Below, piece after piece: positions 28,446-38,243 of a stretch of 64,000 nucleotides of DNA. The first letter of the stretch is position 1. Every line of letters begins with the position of its first letter. The notes under the pieces were generated by a model, which did not search any database, was not told the DNA's origin, and was given only the letters and a program-made list of their open reading frames with translations. This DNA comes from Mycobacterium sp. ITM-2016-00318. GTDB taxonomy: Bacteria; Actinomycetota; Actinomycetes; Mycobacteriales; Mycobacteriaceae. The stretch spans positions 4,898,001 through 4,962,000 of the forward strand of contig NZ_CP134400.1 of assembly GCF_002968285.2 (NCBI RefSeq), in the 5' to 3' direction. A program made the position numbers and the translations under genes.

Positions 28446-28865
28446 TCAGGCCGCGCCCGCAAGTGGCAGCCGGCGAGCGATGCGGTCGAGCGCCTCGTCG
28501 GCAAGCCGCCGCATGTCCTGCTCCGGTGAGGCCGGGATGATGGTGACACCGTCAGCGACATCGGCCATGAAGATGTCACCGACCAGACCGGCCAGTCCCT
28601 CGATGGTCCCCGCATAGTGCAGGGTGTCGCCGTCGATTCGCGGCATCGCATGTCGCGCGGATCGATAGTCGGCGGCGATTGCGACGGTGATGTCGAGGAT
28701 CACGGCGACGTCGTCGGTGATGCGTCCGCGCACGCGTCGCGCCTCGTGCAGGTCGGGAGCCGCGATGCGCACCGCCGCGGTGCCACCGGCGGTGAGCTCG
28801 CTCCAGTTCTCGCCTGCGGCGTCGGCCACGAACAGCCGCAACCCCCGGACATGTTCGGTTGCCAC
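28446..28865 (-). CDS. Hypothetical protein, resembles the C-terminal part of luciferase-like monooxygenases
   Basis: This 139-residue protein is convergent with the frameshifted gene, four bases apart. The second half, HYAGTIEGLAGLVGDIF followed by DGVTIIPASPEQDMRRL, recalls the last helices and strand of flavin-dependent luciferase-like monooxygenases, but the N-terminal flavin-binding barrel is absent. It may be a free-standing or remnant domain. GTG start at 28865; no clear ribosome binding site. The family assignment is weak. Confidence 0.5.
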   Translation of the reverse strand: MATEHVRGLRLFVADAAGENWSELTAGGTAAVRIAAPDLHEARRVRGRITDDVAVILDITVAIAADYRSARHAMPRIDGDTLHYAGTIEGLAGLVGDIFMADVADGVTIIPASPEQDMRRLADEALDRIARRLPLAGAA

Positions 28866-28927
28866 GCCGACACGCTAGGACCCCGACCGCTACCCGACAA
28901 CGGTTGCGCTCAGCGAGAATCCAAGCC

Positions 28928-29339
28928 ATGGCCGAAACCCAGCTGCCCGGCGTCTTCGGGGAGCTTCAGCCGCTGCTGGAGCAGTACGGTTACCTGGCGG
29001 CCGGTGGATTCGTGCTACTCGAGGACTTCGGCGTCCCGGTGCCGGGCGAGGCGCTGCTGATCGCGGCGGCCGTTTTCGCAGGTTCGGGAAACATGAACAT
29101 CGCCGTGGTGATCATCGTCGCGGTGATCGGCGCGATCATCGGCGACAACATCGGGTTCGCCGTCGGCCCTCTGGGTGTGCACATGGGCCGGACTCGGCTA
29201 CCTGGCCGGCGAGAACATCGTCGAGATCTACGCGACGTTCGAGCACTACAAGTGGTACGTCATCGCGGCGATCGTCGTCGTCGCCGCCGCTGGCATCACA
29301 CGCCGCGTCAGGCACGGGCGCGCCGCCGCAGGCGCTTAG
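28928..29339 (+). pseudogene. dedA-family membrane protein remnant with internal deletion
   Basis: The first 79 codons encode a DedA N-terminus with the family motif LEDFGVPVPGEALL and IIGDNIGFAVG. From 29166 a different frame encodes the DedA C-terminus: ALWVCTWAGLGYLAGENIVEIYATF and a last helix, ending at 29339. The middle of the protein (roughly 80-90 residues, including the second re-entrant loop and its conserved Arg residues) is missing and the junction is out of frame. The ATG frame instead runs into an Arg-rich tail ending at 29374. A working DedA protein cannot be made. Confidence 0.85.
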
Positions 29340-29351
29340 TACCTTGTAGGC

Positions 29352-32300
29352 GTGGCGATGCCGGAAATACCTGAGCAGTACCTGGTGTCGCCCTATGCAC
29401 CGCAGCCGCGCACGCTTGTCGACATCCTCTACGACACCGCGTCGCGTCACCCCGATGCGCCCGCGATCGACGACGGTTCGGTGCAGCTGACCTACAGCGA
29501 GCTGATCACCGATATCGAGGACAGCGTCGCCTGGCTCGCGGCCCGCGGGATCGGGCGCGGCGACCGCCTCGGCATCCGCATGCCGTCGGGCAGTTACGCG
29601 CCCTACGTCGCGATCCTCGCGACGCTCGCCACCGGTGCCGCCTATGTGCCGGTGGACGCCGACGATCCCGACGAGCGGGCCGCGCTGGTGTTCGGCGAGG
29701 CGGGCGTCGTCGGCGTCATCACCGACCAGGGCCTCATCCGAGGTGCGGGTGACTCCCGCGGGTGGCGTGCCGCGTCGCCGTTGGGTCGCGACGATGCGTG
29801 GATCATCTTTACGTCTGGCTCGACCGGTACCCCCAAGGGGGTTGCCGTCACACACCGGAGCGCCGCCGCGTTCGTCGACGCCGAGGCGCAGATGTTTCTG
29901 CAGGACAACCCAATCGGGCCTGGTGACCGGGTGCTCGCCGGACTGTCTGTCGCGTTCGACGCGTCCTGCGAGGAGATGTGGCTGGCCTGGCGCAACGGCG
30001 CATGCCTGGTGCCGGCGCCCCGATCGCTGGTGCGCAGCGGGATGGATCTCGGGCCGTGGCTGGTGTCGAAGGACATCACGGTCGTGTCGACGGTGCCGAC
30101 GCTGGCCGCGCTGTGGCCGGCCGAAGCGCTGGAGGCGGTGCGGCTCCTCATCTTCGGCGGCGAGGCGTGCCCGCCGGACCTTGCCGAGCGGTTGGCCGTC
30201 GAGGGCCGCGAGGTGTGGAACACCTACGGTCCCACCGAGGCCACCGTCGTCGCCTGCGCGTCCCGGCTCGACGGCATCGGACCGGTCAGCATCGGGCTGC
30301 CGCTGCCGGGCTGGGACCTGGCCGTCGTCGAAAAGGACGGATTGCCGGTTGCGTTGGGAGACACAGGCGAGCTGGTGATCGGCGGAGTGGGCCTGGCCCG
30401 CTACCTCGACCCCGAGAAAGACGCCGAGAAATACGCGCCGATGCCGGCGCTGGACTGGAACCGCGCCTACCGCAGCGGCGACCTGGTGCGGTTGGAGCCC
30501 GACGGCTTGATGTTCGTGGGCCGCGCCGACGATCAGGTCAAGGTTGGCGGACGCCGCATCGAACTCGGCGAGGTCGACTCCGCGCTGGTGAATCTGCCCG
30601 GTGTGAGCGGCGGGGCCGCCGCGGTGCGCAAGAGCGCCAGCGGAACTCCCCTGCTGGTCGGCTACATCGCCAGCGCGGACCCGTCCTTCGACCTCGCCGC
30701 CGCGCGCACGGCATTGGCGAAGTCGCTGCCTGCCTCGCTCGTACCCCGGCTGGTGCTCGTCGACGAACTGCCCACCCGCACCTCAGGCAAGGTGGACCGC
30801 GACGCGCTGCCGTGGCCACCGCCCGGGCAGCCCGAAGATGAGGCGCCCGAACTCGGCGGCACGCTGGGCTGGCTGGCCGGACTGTGGCGCGACGTGCTGG
30901 CCGCGCCTGTGGACGGGCCCGAGGCGGATTTCTTCGCGCTCGGCGGTGGCTCGCTGTCGGCGGCGCAACTCGTCGCCGCGCTGCGTCGGCGCTACCCGCA
31001 CGTGACGGTCGCGGACCTGTACGACCACCCGCGGCTGGGATCGCTGGCCGGATTCCTCGACGAGCTCGTCGCGCCCCCACAGGTGCAGAACCGGCCTGTA
31101 CAGCCGGTTCCGTTGCTGTCACAGGCTTTTCAGGTCGTGATGTCGCTTCCGCTGGCCACGCTGACCGGCCTGCAGTGGGTGGTGTGGCTGGCGCTGATCA
31201 ACAACATCGCGGCGACCGTGAGCGACGCGTCGTGGCTGGTGCCCGTCGACTGGTGGTGGGTGGTCGGCGGGTTCGCACTGTTCGTCACGCCGCTCGGGCG
31301 GATGGGCATCGCAGTGTTGTGCGCCCGCATGTTGATCGGCTTTTTGAAGCCCGGCACGTATCGGCGCGGCGGTTCGGTGCACATGCGGGTCTGGCTCGCC
31401 GAACGGCTGGCCGATGCCAGCGGCGCCGAGAACCTGGCGGGTGCACCGTGGATTGTGTACTACGCGCGGGCGTTGGGTAACAGGGTCGGGAAGGGCGTCG
31501 ACCTGCATTCGGCCCCTCCGGTGACCGGCATGCTCGCTCTGGGCCATCGCAGTTCCATCGAGCCGGAGGTGGACCTGACCGGGCATTGGATCGACGGCGA
31601 CCACTTCCATATCGGCACCATCACCATCGGTAGCGACGCCACCATCGGCGCGCGCACGACCCTGTTCCCTGGCGCGACGGTAGGAAAGAACGCCGATGTC
31701 GCCGCGGGTTCCGGTGTGGTCGGCCGGGTGAAGAAGGGCCAGTACTGGAAGGGTTCACCCGCGGTGAAGTCCGGTAAGGCCCGCCACCCGTGGCCGCAGG
31801 AGCGGCCCCCGCGCGCGCCGGTCTGGGTGGTGGTCTACGGCATCACGTCAATGCTGTTGGGCGCGTTGCCTCTTGCCGCGCTGGCCTGTGGGCTGGCCGT
31901 CGTCGGTTGGGCGATCCGGGATTCCGCGTCGCTGACCGACGCCATCGTCCCGGCCATGATATGGACGCCGCTGGCGACGCTGGCCGCGCTGGTCGTGTAC
32001 GCGGCGTTGACGGTCGTCGGGGTGCGATTGTTGTCGCTAGGACTGCGAGAGGGTTACCATCCGGTCCGCAGCCGTGTGGGTTGGCAGATCTGGGCGATTG
32101 AGCGACTCATGGACGCCGCGCGTCACTATCTGTTCGCCGTCTACGCCAGCCTTCTCACCCCCACCTGGCTGCGTCTGCTCGGCGCGAAAGTCGGCCGCGG
32201 CACAGAGATCTCGACGGCCCTGCTGACCCCGAAGTTTACCGTCATCGAGGACAGTGCATTCCTGGCTGACGACACCATGGTGGCGTCCTACGAGCTGGGC

Positions 32301-33254
32301 GGTGGCTGGATCCACGTCGCGAAAGCCACGATCGGCAAGCGCGCATTCCTCGGCAATTCCGGAATCGCGCAGCCCGGCCGCAAGGTGCCCGATGACGGGC
32401 TGGTGGCGGTGCTGTCGGCCGCGCCGCACAAGTCGAAGGCCGGCTCCTCGTGGCTTGGCAGTCCGCCGATCCGGTTGCGCCGCAAGCCGACCGCCGCGGA
32501 CGCATTGCGGACGTTCCATCCCCCGCCGCGGCTGATGATCATGCGCGGCTTCGTCGAAACGTGCCGGCTGGTGCCGGTGATCGTCACATTCGCGATCGGG
32601 GTGAGCGTCCTCTTCGCGTTGCAGTTCCTGCTCGTGAGGTTCGGCCATCTGTGGGCGGCGGTCGGTAGCGGCGTGGTGCTGCTGGTCGCCGGGGCCATCG
32701 CCGGAACGATCGCGGTGATCGCGAAATGGCTTTTGGTCGGCCGTATCGGCGCCGTCGAACATCCGTTGTGGTCGGCGTTCGTCTGGCGCAACGAGGTGTC
32801 GGACACGTTCGTCGAGACGGTGGCCGCGCCGTGGTTCGCGCGGGCCGCCACCGGCACGCCGGTGATGAACCTGTGGCTGCGGGCACTGGGCGCCAAGGTC
32901 GGACGGGGCGTCTGGTGTGAGTCGTACTGGCTTCCCGAGGCGGACCTCGTCACGTTGGAGGAGGGCGCCACCGTCAACCGGGGCTGCGTCGTACAGACGC
33001 ACCTGTTCCACGACCGCGTGATGCGGATGGATACCGTTGTGCTCGAAGCGGGTTCGACGCTGGGTCCGCATTGTGTGGCGCTGCCGGCGGCGCGCCTGGG
33101 TGCCGGCGCGACCGTCGGACCCGCGTCGTTGGTGATGCGTGGGGACGAGGTCCCACCGTCGACCCGCTGGCAGGGCAACCCGATCGCCCCGTGGAATGTG
33201 TTCCGCAAGAAGCGTGATGACTCCGCGGACCGCGCCGAGGAAACCGCCGCGTGA
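29352..33254 (+). CDS. Pls/PosA-type NRPS-like enzyme, predicted lysine-activating
   Basis: This 1300-residue protein has an adenylation domain (residues about 20-500; TSGSTGTPKGVAVTHRS, YGPTEATV, GRADDQVKVGGRRIEL, TSGKVDR), a carrier domain with Ser534 in ALGGGSLSA, then membrane helices alternating with three left-handed beta-helix acetyltransferase-like segments (GTITIGSDATIGARTTLFPG; KATIGKRAFLGNSG; ATVNRGCVVQTHLFHD). This is the layout of epsilon-poly-L-lysine synthase. Specificity residues read D203, A204, E207, S246, I267, G269, T291, V299, V300, K480, very near the known lysine code DAESIGSVCK. No condensation or thioesterase domain is present, as expected for Pls. GTG 29352 follows TACCTT by six bases. 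Confidence 0.85.
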   Translation: MAMPEIPEQYLVSPYAPQPRTLVDILYDTASRHPDAPAIDDGSVQLTYSELITDIEDSVAWLAARGIGRGDRLGIRMPSGSYAPYVAILATLATGAAYVPVDADDPDERAALVFGEAGVVGVITDQGLIRGAGDSRGWRAASPLGRDDAWIIFTSGSTGTPKGVAVTHRSAAAFVDAEAQMFLQDNPIGPGDRVLAGLSVAFDASCEEMWLAWRNGACLVPAPRSLVRSGMDLGPWLVSKDITVVSTVPTLAALWPAEALEAVRLLIFGGEACPPDLAERLAVEGREVWNTYGPTEATVVACASRLDGIGPVSIGLPLPGWDLAVVEKDGLPVALGDTGELVIGGVGLARYLDPEKDAEKYAPMPALDWNRAYRSGDLVRLEPDGLMFVGRADDQVKVGGRRIELGEVDSALVNLPGVSGGAAAVRKSASGTPLLVGYIASADPSFDLAAARTALAKSLPASLVPRLVLVDELPTRTSGKVDRDALPWPPPGQPEDEAPELGGTLGWLAGLWRDVLAAPVDGPEADFFALGGGSLSAAQLVAALRRRYPHVTVADLYDHPRLGSLAGFLDELVAPPQVQNRPVQPVPLLSQAFQVVMSLPLATLTGLQWVVWLALINNIAATVSDASWLVPVDWWWVVGGFALFVTPLGRMGIAVLCARMLIGFLKPGTYRRGGSVHMRVWLAERLADASGAENLAGAPWIVYYARALGNRVGKGVDLHSAPPVTGMLALGHRSSIEPEVDLTGHWIDGDHFHIGTITIGSDATIGARTTLFPGATVGKNADVAAGSGVVGRVKKGQYWKGSPAVKSGKARHPWPQERPPRAPVWVVVYGITSMLLGALPLAALACGLAVVGWAIRDSASLTDAIVPAMIWTPLATLAALVVYAALTVVGVRLLSLGLREGYHPVRSRVGWQIWAIERLMDAARHYLFAVYASLLTPTWLRLLGAKVGRGTEISTALLTPKFTVIEDSAFLADDTMVASYELGGGWIHVAKATIGKRAFLGNSGIAQPGRKVPDDGLVAVLSAAPHKSKAGSSWLGSPPIRLRRKPTAADALRTFHPPPRLMIMRGFVETCRLVPVIVTFAIGVSVLFALQFLLVRFGHLWAAVGSGVVLLVAGAIAGTIAVIAKWLLVGRIGAVEHPLWSAFVWRNEVSDTFVETVAAPWFARAATGTPVMNLWLRALGAKVGRGVWCESYWLPEADLVTLEEGATVNRGCVVQTHLFHDRVMRMDTVVLEAGSTLGPHCVALPAARLGAGATVGPASLVMRGDEVPPSTRWQGNPIAPWNVFRKKRDDSADRAEETAA

Positions 33255-34579
33255 CCCGGTCAAAGAAGGCTGCCAAGAAGGTTGCCGTCATCGATCCGTA
33301 TCTGCCGCATGCGGGCAACTTCGGCTATCGAGTCTCGCGCTACGGACTCGACCTCGAATACAAGGTCGCGATCAACCGCCTTTCCGGGACCGCGACGATC
33401 ACCGCCGTCACGTTGGCGGCACTGCGGACGTTCACGCTGGATCTGTCCGATGCGCTGAGCGTGACGAAGGTGTCGGTGAACGGACGGCGACCCGCGGCAG
33501 TCCGGAGTTCGGGCGGCAAGCTGCACATCGCGCTGTCGCCGTCACTGCCCGCCGGCGCGGCGATGGAGATCGTGATCCGCTACAGCGGCACCCCGCGGCC
33601 GGTTCGATCCCTCTGGGGCGAAGTCGGATTCGAGGAACTGACCGAAGGTGTGCTGGTGGCGGGCCAGCCTAACGGCGCCGCGTCGTGGTTCCCCTGCGAC
33701 GACCATCCCAGCTCGAAGGCCAGCTACAGAATCCAGATCAGCACCGAGAACCCATATCGCGCGATCGCCAACGGCGAGCTGAAGTCGCAGCGGACCCGCG
33801 CGGCGATGACGACGTGGACCTACGAGCTGGCCGAGCCGACGTCGACGTATCTCATCACGCTGCAGATCGGCATCTACGAGTCGTATCGGCTGCAGAAGGG
33901 ACCGGTGCCGATACATGCCGCGCTGCCGGCCCGGCTGAAGCGGACGTTCGACCATGACTTCGGTAGGCAGCCGGAGATGATGAGGCTGTTCGTCAAGCGG
34001 TTCGGACCGTACCCGCTGTCGACCGGATACACCGTCGTCGTCACCGATGACGACTTGGAGATACCGCTTGAGGCGCAGGGTATTTCGATCTTCGGTGCCA
34101 ACCACTGCGACGGCGAGCGGGGATCGGAACGGCTGATCGCCCACGAGTTGGCGCACCAGTGGTTCGGTAACTCGGTGACCGCGCGGCGCTGGCGCGACAT
34201 CTGGCTACACGAGGGCTTCGCCTGCTATGCCGAATGGCTGTGGTCGGAGGAATCCGGCGGTCGGACGGCCGACGAATGTGCCCGCCACTACCATCGGCGG
34301 CTCGCCGACTCACCTCAAGATCTGCTGCTGTCCGACCCCGGCGCGCGGGACATGTTCGACGAGCGCGTGTACAAACGGGGCGCGCTGACCCTGCATGCTG
34401 TGCGCGGCGTCATCGGCGACGACAACTTCTTCACGCTGCTGCGGGATTGGACGAAACGGCACCGTCATTCGACGGCGGTGACCGACGACTTCACCGGCCT
34501 TGCGGCCAATTATGCGGATGTGTCGTTGCGCCCGTTGTGGGACGCGTGGCTGTATTCCACGGACGTGCCACCGCTGTGA
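33251..34579 (+). CDS. M1-family (gluzincin) aminopeptidase-like metallopeptidase
   Basis: This 442-residue protein has HELAHQWFGN and, 18 residues on, LHEGFACY, the zinc and catalytic set of M1 peptidases. The exopeptidase signature is replaced by LEAQGISIFG (usual GAMEN). The C-terminal helical domain is short, so it is smaller than classic PepN (about 860 residues). The GTG start overlaps the NRPS stop by four bases. There is no signal peptide. Coupling to a Pls-type enzyme suggests it trims or clears the product, which is inference. Confidence 0.88.
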   Translation: MTRSKKAAKKVAVIDPYLPHAGNFGYRVSRYGLDLEYKVAINRLSGTATITAVTLAALRTFTLDLSDALSVTKVSVNGRRPAAVRSSGGKLHIALSPSLPAGAAMEIVIRYSGTPRPVRSLWGEVGFEELTEGVLVAGQPNGAASWFPCDDHPSSKASYRIQISTENPYRAIANGELKSQRTRAAMTTWTYELAEPTSTYLITLQIGIYESYRLQKGPVPIHAALPARLKRTFDHDFGRQPEMMRLFVKRFGPYPLSTGYTVVVTDDDLEIPLEAQGISIFGANHCDGERGSERLIAHELAHQWFGNSVTARRWRDIWLHEGFACYAEWLWSEESGGRTADECARHYHRRLADSPQDLLLSDPGARDMFDERVYKRGALTLHAVRGVIGDDNFFTLLRDWTKRHRHSTAVTDDFTGLAANYADVSLRPLWDAWLYSTDVPPL

Positions 34580-35820
34580 CCGACGCGGCCACCCCCACCG
34601 GCCCGATCACCCGAGGCAGCGTCGCACGCGTCGGCACTGCGACCGCGGTAACGGCGCTGTGCGGGTATGCGGTGCTGTACCTCGCGGCGCGGGACCTCGA
34701 GCCTGCCGGCTTCTCGGTGTTCGGCGTTTTCTGGGGTGCGTTCGGTCTGGCGACGGGTGCCGCCAACGGTCTGCTGCAGGAGGCGACGCGAGAGGTGCGG
34801 TCGACGGGTTACGTCGAGATCGCGTCGGGTCCGAGGACGCACCCGATGAGGGTGGCGGCGATGGTCGGAGTGGTCGCGGCGGTGGTGATCGCGGCTAGCT
34901 CGCCGCTGTGGTCGGGGCACGTCTTCGTCTCGTCGCAGTGGTTGAGCGTCGCGCTGCTGAGCGTCGGTTTGGCCGGCTTCTGCCTGCACGCGACCCTGCT
35001 GGGCATGCTGGCCGGCGTCGGCCGGTGGACACAGTACGGCGCGCTGATGGTGACCGACGCGGGCATCAGGGTGGTGGTGGCGGCAACGGCGTTCTTGATC
35101 GGCTGGGGGCTCGTCGGCTATTTGTGGGCGACGGTGGCAGGCGCGGTGGCGTGGCTGATCCTGTTGATCGCCTCGCCGTCGACGCGCGCGGCGGCGGCAT
35201 TGATGACGCCGGGCGGGACGGCGACGTTCCTGCGGGGCGCGGCGCATTCGATCGCGGCCGCCGGTGCGAGCGCGATTCTGGTGATGGGCTTTCCCGTGCT
35301 GCTGAAGGCGACGTCGGGCGACCTCGGCGCGGCGGGCGGCGTGGTGATCCTGGCGGTGACGCTGACACGCGCCCCGCTGCTTGTGCCGTTGACGGCGATG
35401 CAGGGCAATCTGATCGCGCACTTCGTCGACCAACGCACGGAGCGACTACGGGCGTTGGTGGCGCCGGCATTGATGGTCGCGGCGTTGGGCGCGGTCGGGG
35501 TGGCGGCGGCGGGGATCTTCGGGCCGTGGCTGCTTCGGGTGGCGTTCGGCGAGGATTATCGCGCCGGCGGCGCGTTGCTGGCGTGGCTGACCGGGGCGGC
35601 GATCGCTATCGCGCTTCTGACGCTGACGGGTGCAGCGGCGGTGGCGGCGGCGCTGCACCGGGCGTATGCGGCGGGCTGGATCAGCGCCACGGTGGTGTCG
35701 ATGCTGTTGTTGCTGCTGCCGCTGGGCTTGGAGACGCGCACGGTGATCGCGCTGCTCTGTGGGCCGTTGGTGGGAATCGCCGTGCACCTGGGGGCTCTTG
35801 CCAGGGGATCGGCACGATGA
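34576..35820 (+). CDS. Polysaccharide-export/flippase-like multi-helix membrane protein (Rv3630-like)
   Basis: This 414-residue protein has about 12 hydrophobic segments with few charges between them, as in the MATE/MviN/Wzx (MOP) flippase superfamily, and AFGEDYRAGGALLAWL near residue 320 fits the family. It starts at GTG overlapping the M1 peptidase stop (GTGA). Its neighbour downstream makes a polyprenyl-phosphate sugar, so moving a lipid-linked sugar across the membrane is a plausible role. Direct evidence is lacking. Confidence 0.75.
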   Translation: MTDAATPTGPITRGSVARVGTATAVTALCGYAVLYLAARDLEPAGFSVFGVFWGAFGLATGAANGLLQEATREVRSTGYVEIASGPRTHPMRVAAMVGVVAAVVIAASSPLWSGHVFVSSQWLSVALLSVGLAGFCLHATLLGMLAGVGRWTQYGALMVTDAGIRVVVAATAFLIGWGLVGYLWATVAGAVAWLILLIASPSTRAAAALMTPGGTATFLRGAAHSIAAAGASAILVMGFPVLLKATSGDLGAAGGVVILAVTLTRAPLLVPLTAMQGNLIAHFVDQRTERLRALVAPALMVAALGAVGVAAAGIFGPWLLRVAFGEDYRAGGALLAWLTGAAIAIALLTLTGAAAVAAALHRAYAAGWISATVVSMLLLLLPLGLETRTVIALLCGPLVGIAVHLGALARGSAR

Positions 35821-35832
35821 GCGTGTATTTTG

Positions 35833-36534
35833 GTGCCCATCGACATGCGCTACCAGGATGTTTGGATCGTCGTACCCGCCTATAACGAGGCGAGCGTCAT
35901 CGGCGACGTCATCAGCGATATCCGGACCGTTTTCGGCAATGTCGTCTGTGTGGATGACGGCAGCAAGGACTCGACGGGAGATCTCGCGCTGCGCGCGGGT
36001 GCACACGTGGTGTCGCATCCGGTGAATCTCGGCCAGGGGGCGGCGATTCAGACCGGCGTCGAATACGCGCGCAGCAGGCCGGGCGCGCAGGTGTTCGCGA
36101 CGTTCGATGCCGACGGGCAGCACCGGTTGAAGGACGTCGTCGCGATGATCGACCGACTGTCCGCCGATGACGTCGACATGGTGGTCGGCACGCGGTTCGC
36201 CTCGCCTACTGTGAGCAAGCCGCCGCTGCTGAAGCGGATCATCCTGCGTACCGCGGCGGTGTTGAGCCCGAGCAGCCGGGAATTGAAGCTGACCGACGCG
36301 CACAACGGGTTGCGCGTCTTCAACAAGAATGTCGCCGACGAGCTGAACATCACGATGAACGGGATGAGTCACGCGAGTGAGATCATCGCGCTGGCCGTCG
36401 AAAACGGTTGGCGGGTGGCCGAAGAGCCGGTCGAGATTCTGTACACCGATTATTCGAAGTCCAAGGGCCAGCCGTTGCTCAACGGAGTGAACATCGTGTT
36501 CGACGGCCTGCTGCGAGGGAGGTTATCCCGGTGA
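35833..36534 (+). CDS. ppgS: Polyprenyl-phosphate glycosyltransferase, GT2 (PpgS/Rv3631-like)
   Basis: This 233-residue cytosolic or peripheral GT-A enzyme has VWIVVPAYNEASVIGDVI, CVDDGSKDST, the metal DxD FDADGQH and NLGQGAAIQTG. It matches M. tuberculosis Rv3631, described as polyprenyl-phospho-N-acetylgalactosaminyl synthase, which supplies the galactosamine of arabinogalactan. The start is uncertain: TTG 35830, GTG 35833 or ATG 35845; no ribosome binding site decides it. The DUF2304 partner follows by a four-base overlap. Confidence 0.88.
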   Translation: MPIDMRYQDVWIVVPAYNEASVIGDVISDIRTVFGNVVCVDDGSKDSTGDLALRAGAHVVSHPVNLGQGAAIQTGVEYARSRPGAQVFATFDADGQHRLKDVVAMIDRLSADDVDMVVGTRFASPTVSKPPLLKRIILRTAAVLSPSSRELKLTDAHNGLRVFNKNVADELNITMNGMSHASEIIALAVENGWRVAEEPVEILYTDYSKSKGQPLLNGVNIVFDGLLRGRLSR

Positions 36535-36875
36535 ACTGGATTCAGGCGCTGCTGATCCTGTCGATCGTCGCGCTGTTGATGTTTCTGTTGCGGTCGCGTA
36601 CGAGTGCGCGCACCAAGGCGTGGGTGAAAGTCGGCGGCGTGTTGTTCGTCGTCGCGGCGATCTATGCGATTCTGCGGCCGGACGACACGACCGTCGTCGC
36701 GAATTGGGTTGGGGTGGACCGCGGTGCCGACCTGATCGGCTACGTGTTGATCATCGCGTTCGTGTTCACCACCTTGAGCACGTATATGCGGTTCAAGGAC
36801 TTGGAGTTGCGCCACGCGCGGCTGGCTCGAGCCGTTGCGCTGCAGGGCGCGCGGGAGCCCGACGACGCTCGTTGA
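36531..36875 (+). CDS. DUF2304 small membrane protein, partner of PpgS (Rv3632-like)
   Basis: The 114-residue protein has three membrane helices (about 4-20, 34-51 and 66-83) and a basic C-terminal end (FKDLELRHARLARAVALQG). The M. tuberculosis homologue Rv3632 is reported to stimulate Rv3631 activity, and the GTGA overlap here supports a shared job. Such proteins probably anchor the glycosyltransferase at the membrane. Confidence 0.85.
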   Translation: MNWIQALLILSIVALLMFLLRSRTSARTKAWVKVGGVLFVVAAIYAILRPDDTTVVANWVGVDRGADLIGYVLIIAFVFTTLSTYMRFKDLELRHARLARAVALQGAREPDDAR

Positions 36876-36936
36876 CGCTCGCCGAGACTGCGCTGACGGC
36901 GACGCCCACTCGACCTTTCCCGCCTACAGTGCAGTC

Positions 36937-38224
<1,288 letters not shown>

Positions 38225-38243
<19 letters not shown>

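Noticed and set aside
28142..28617. Two plus-strand frames (132 and 114 codons) around the frameshifted gene
   Set aside because: Arg/Ser-rich shadows; the real protein is recovered from the other two frames, and the second one runs into the convergent gene.
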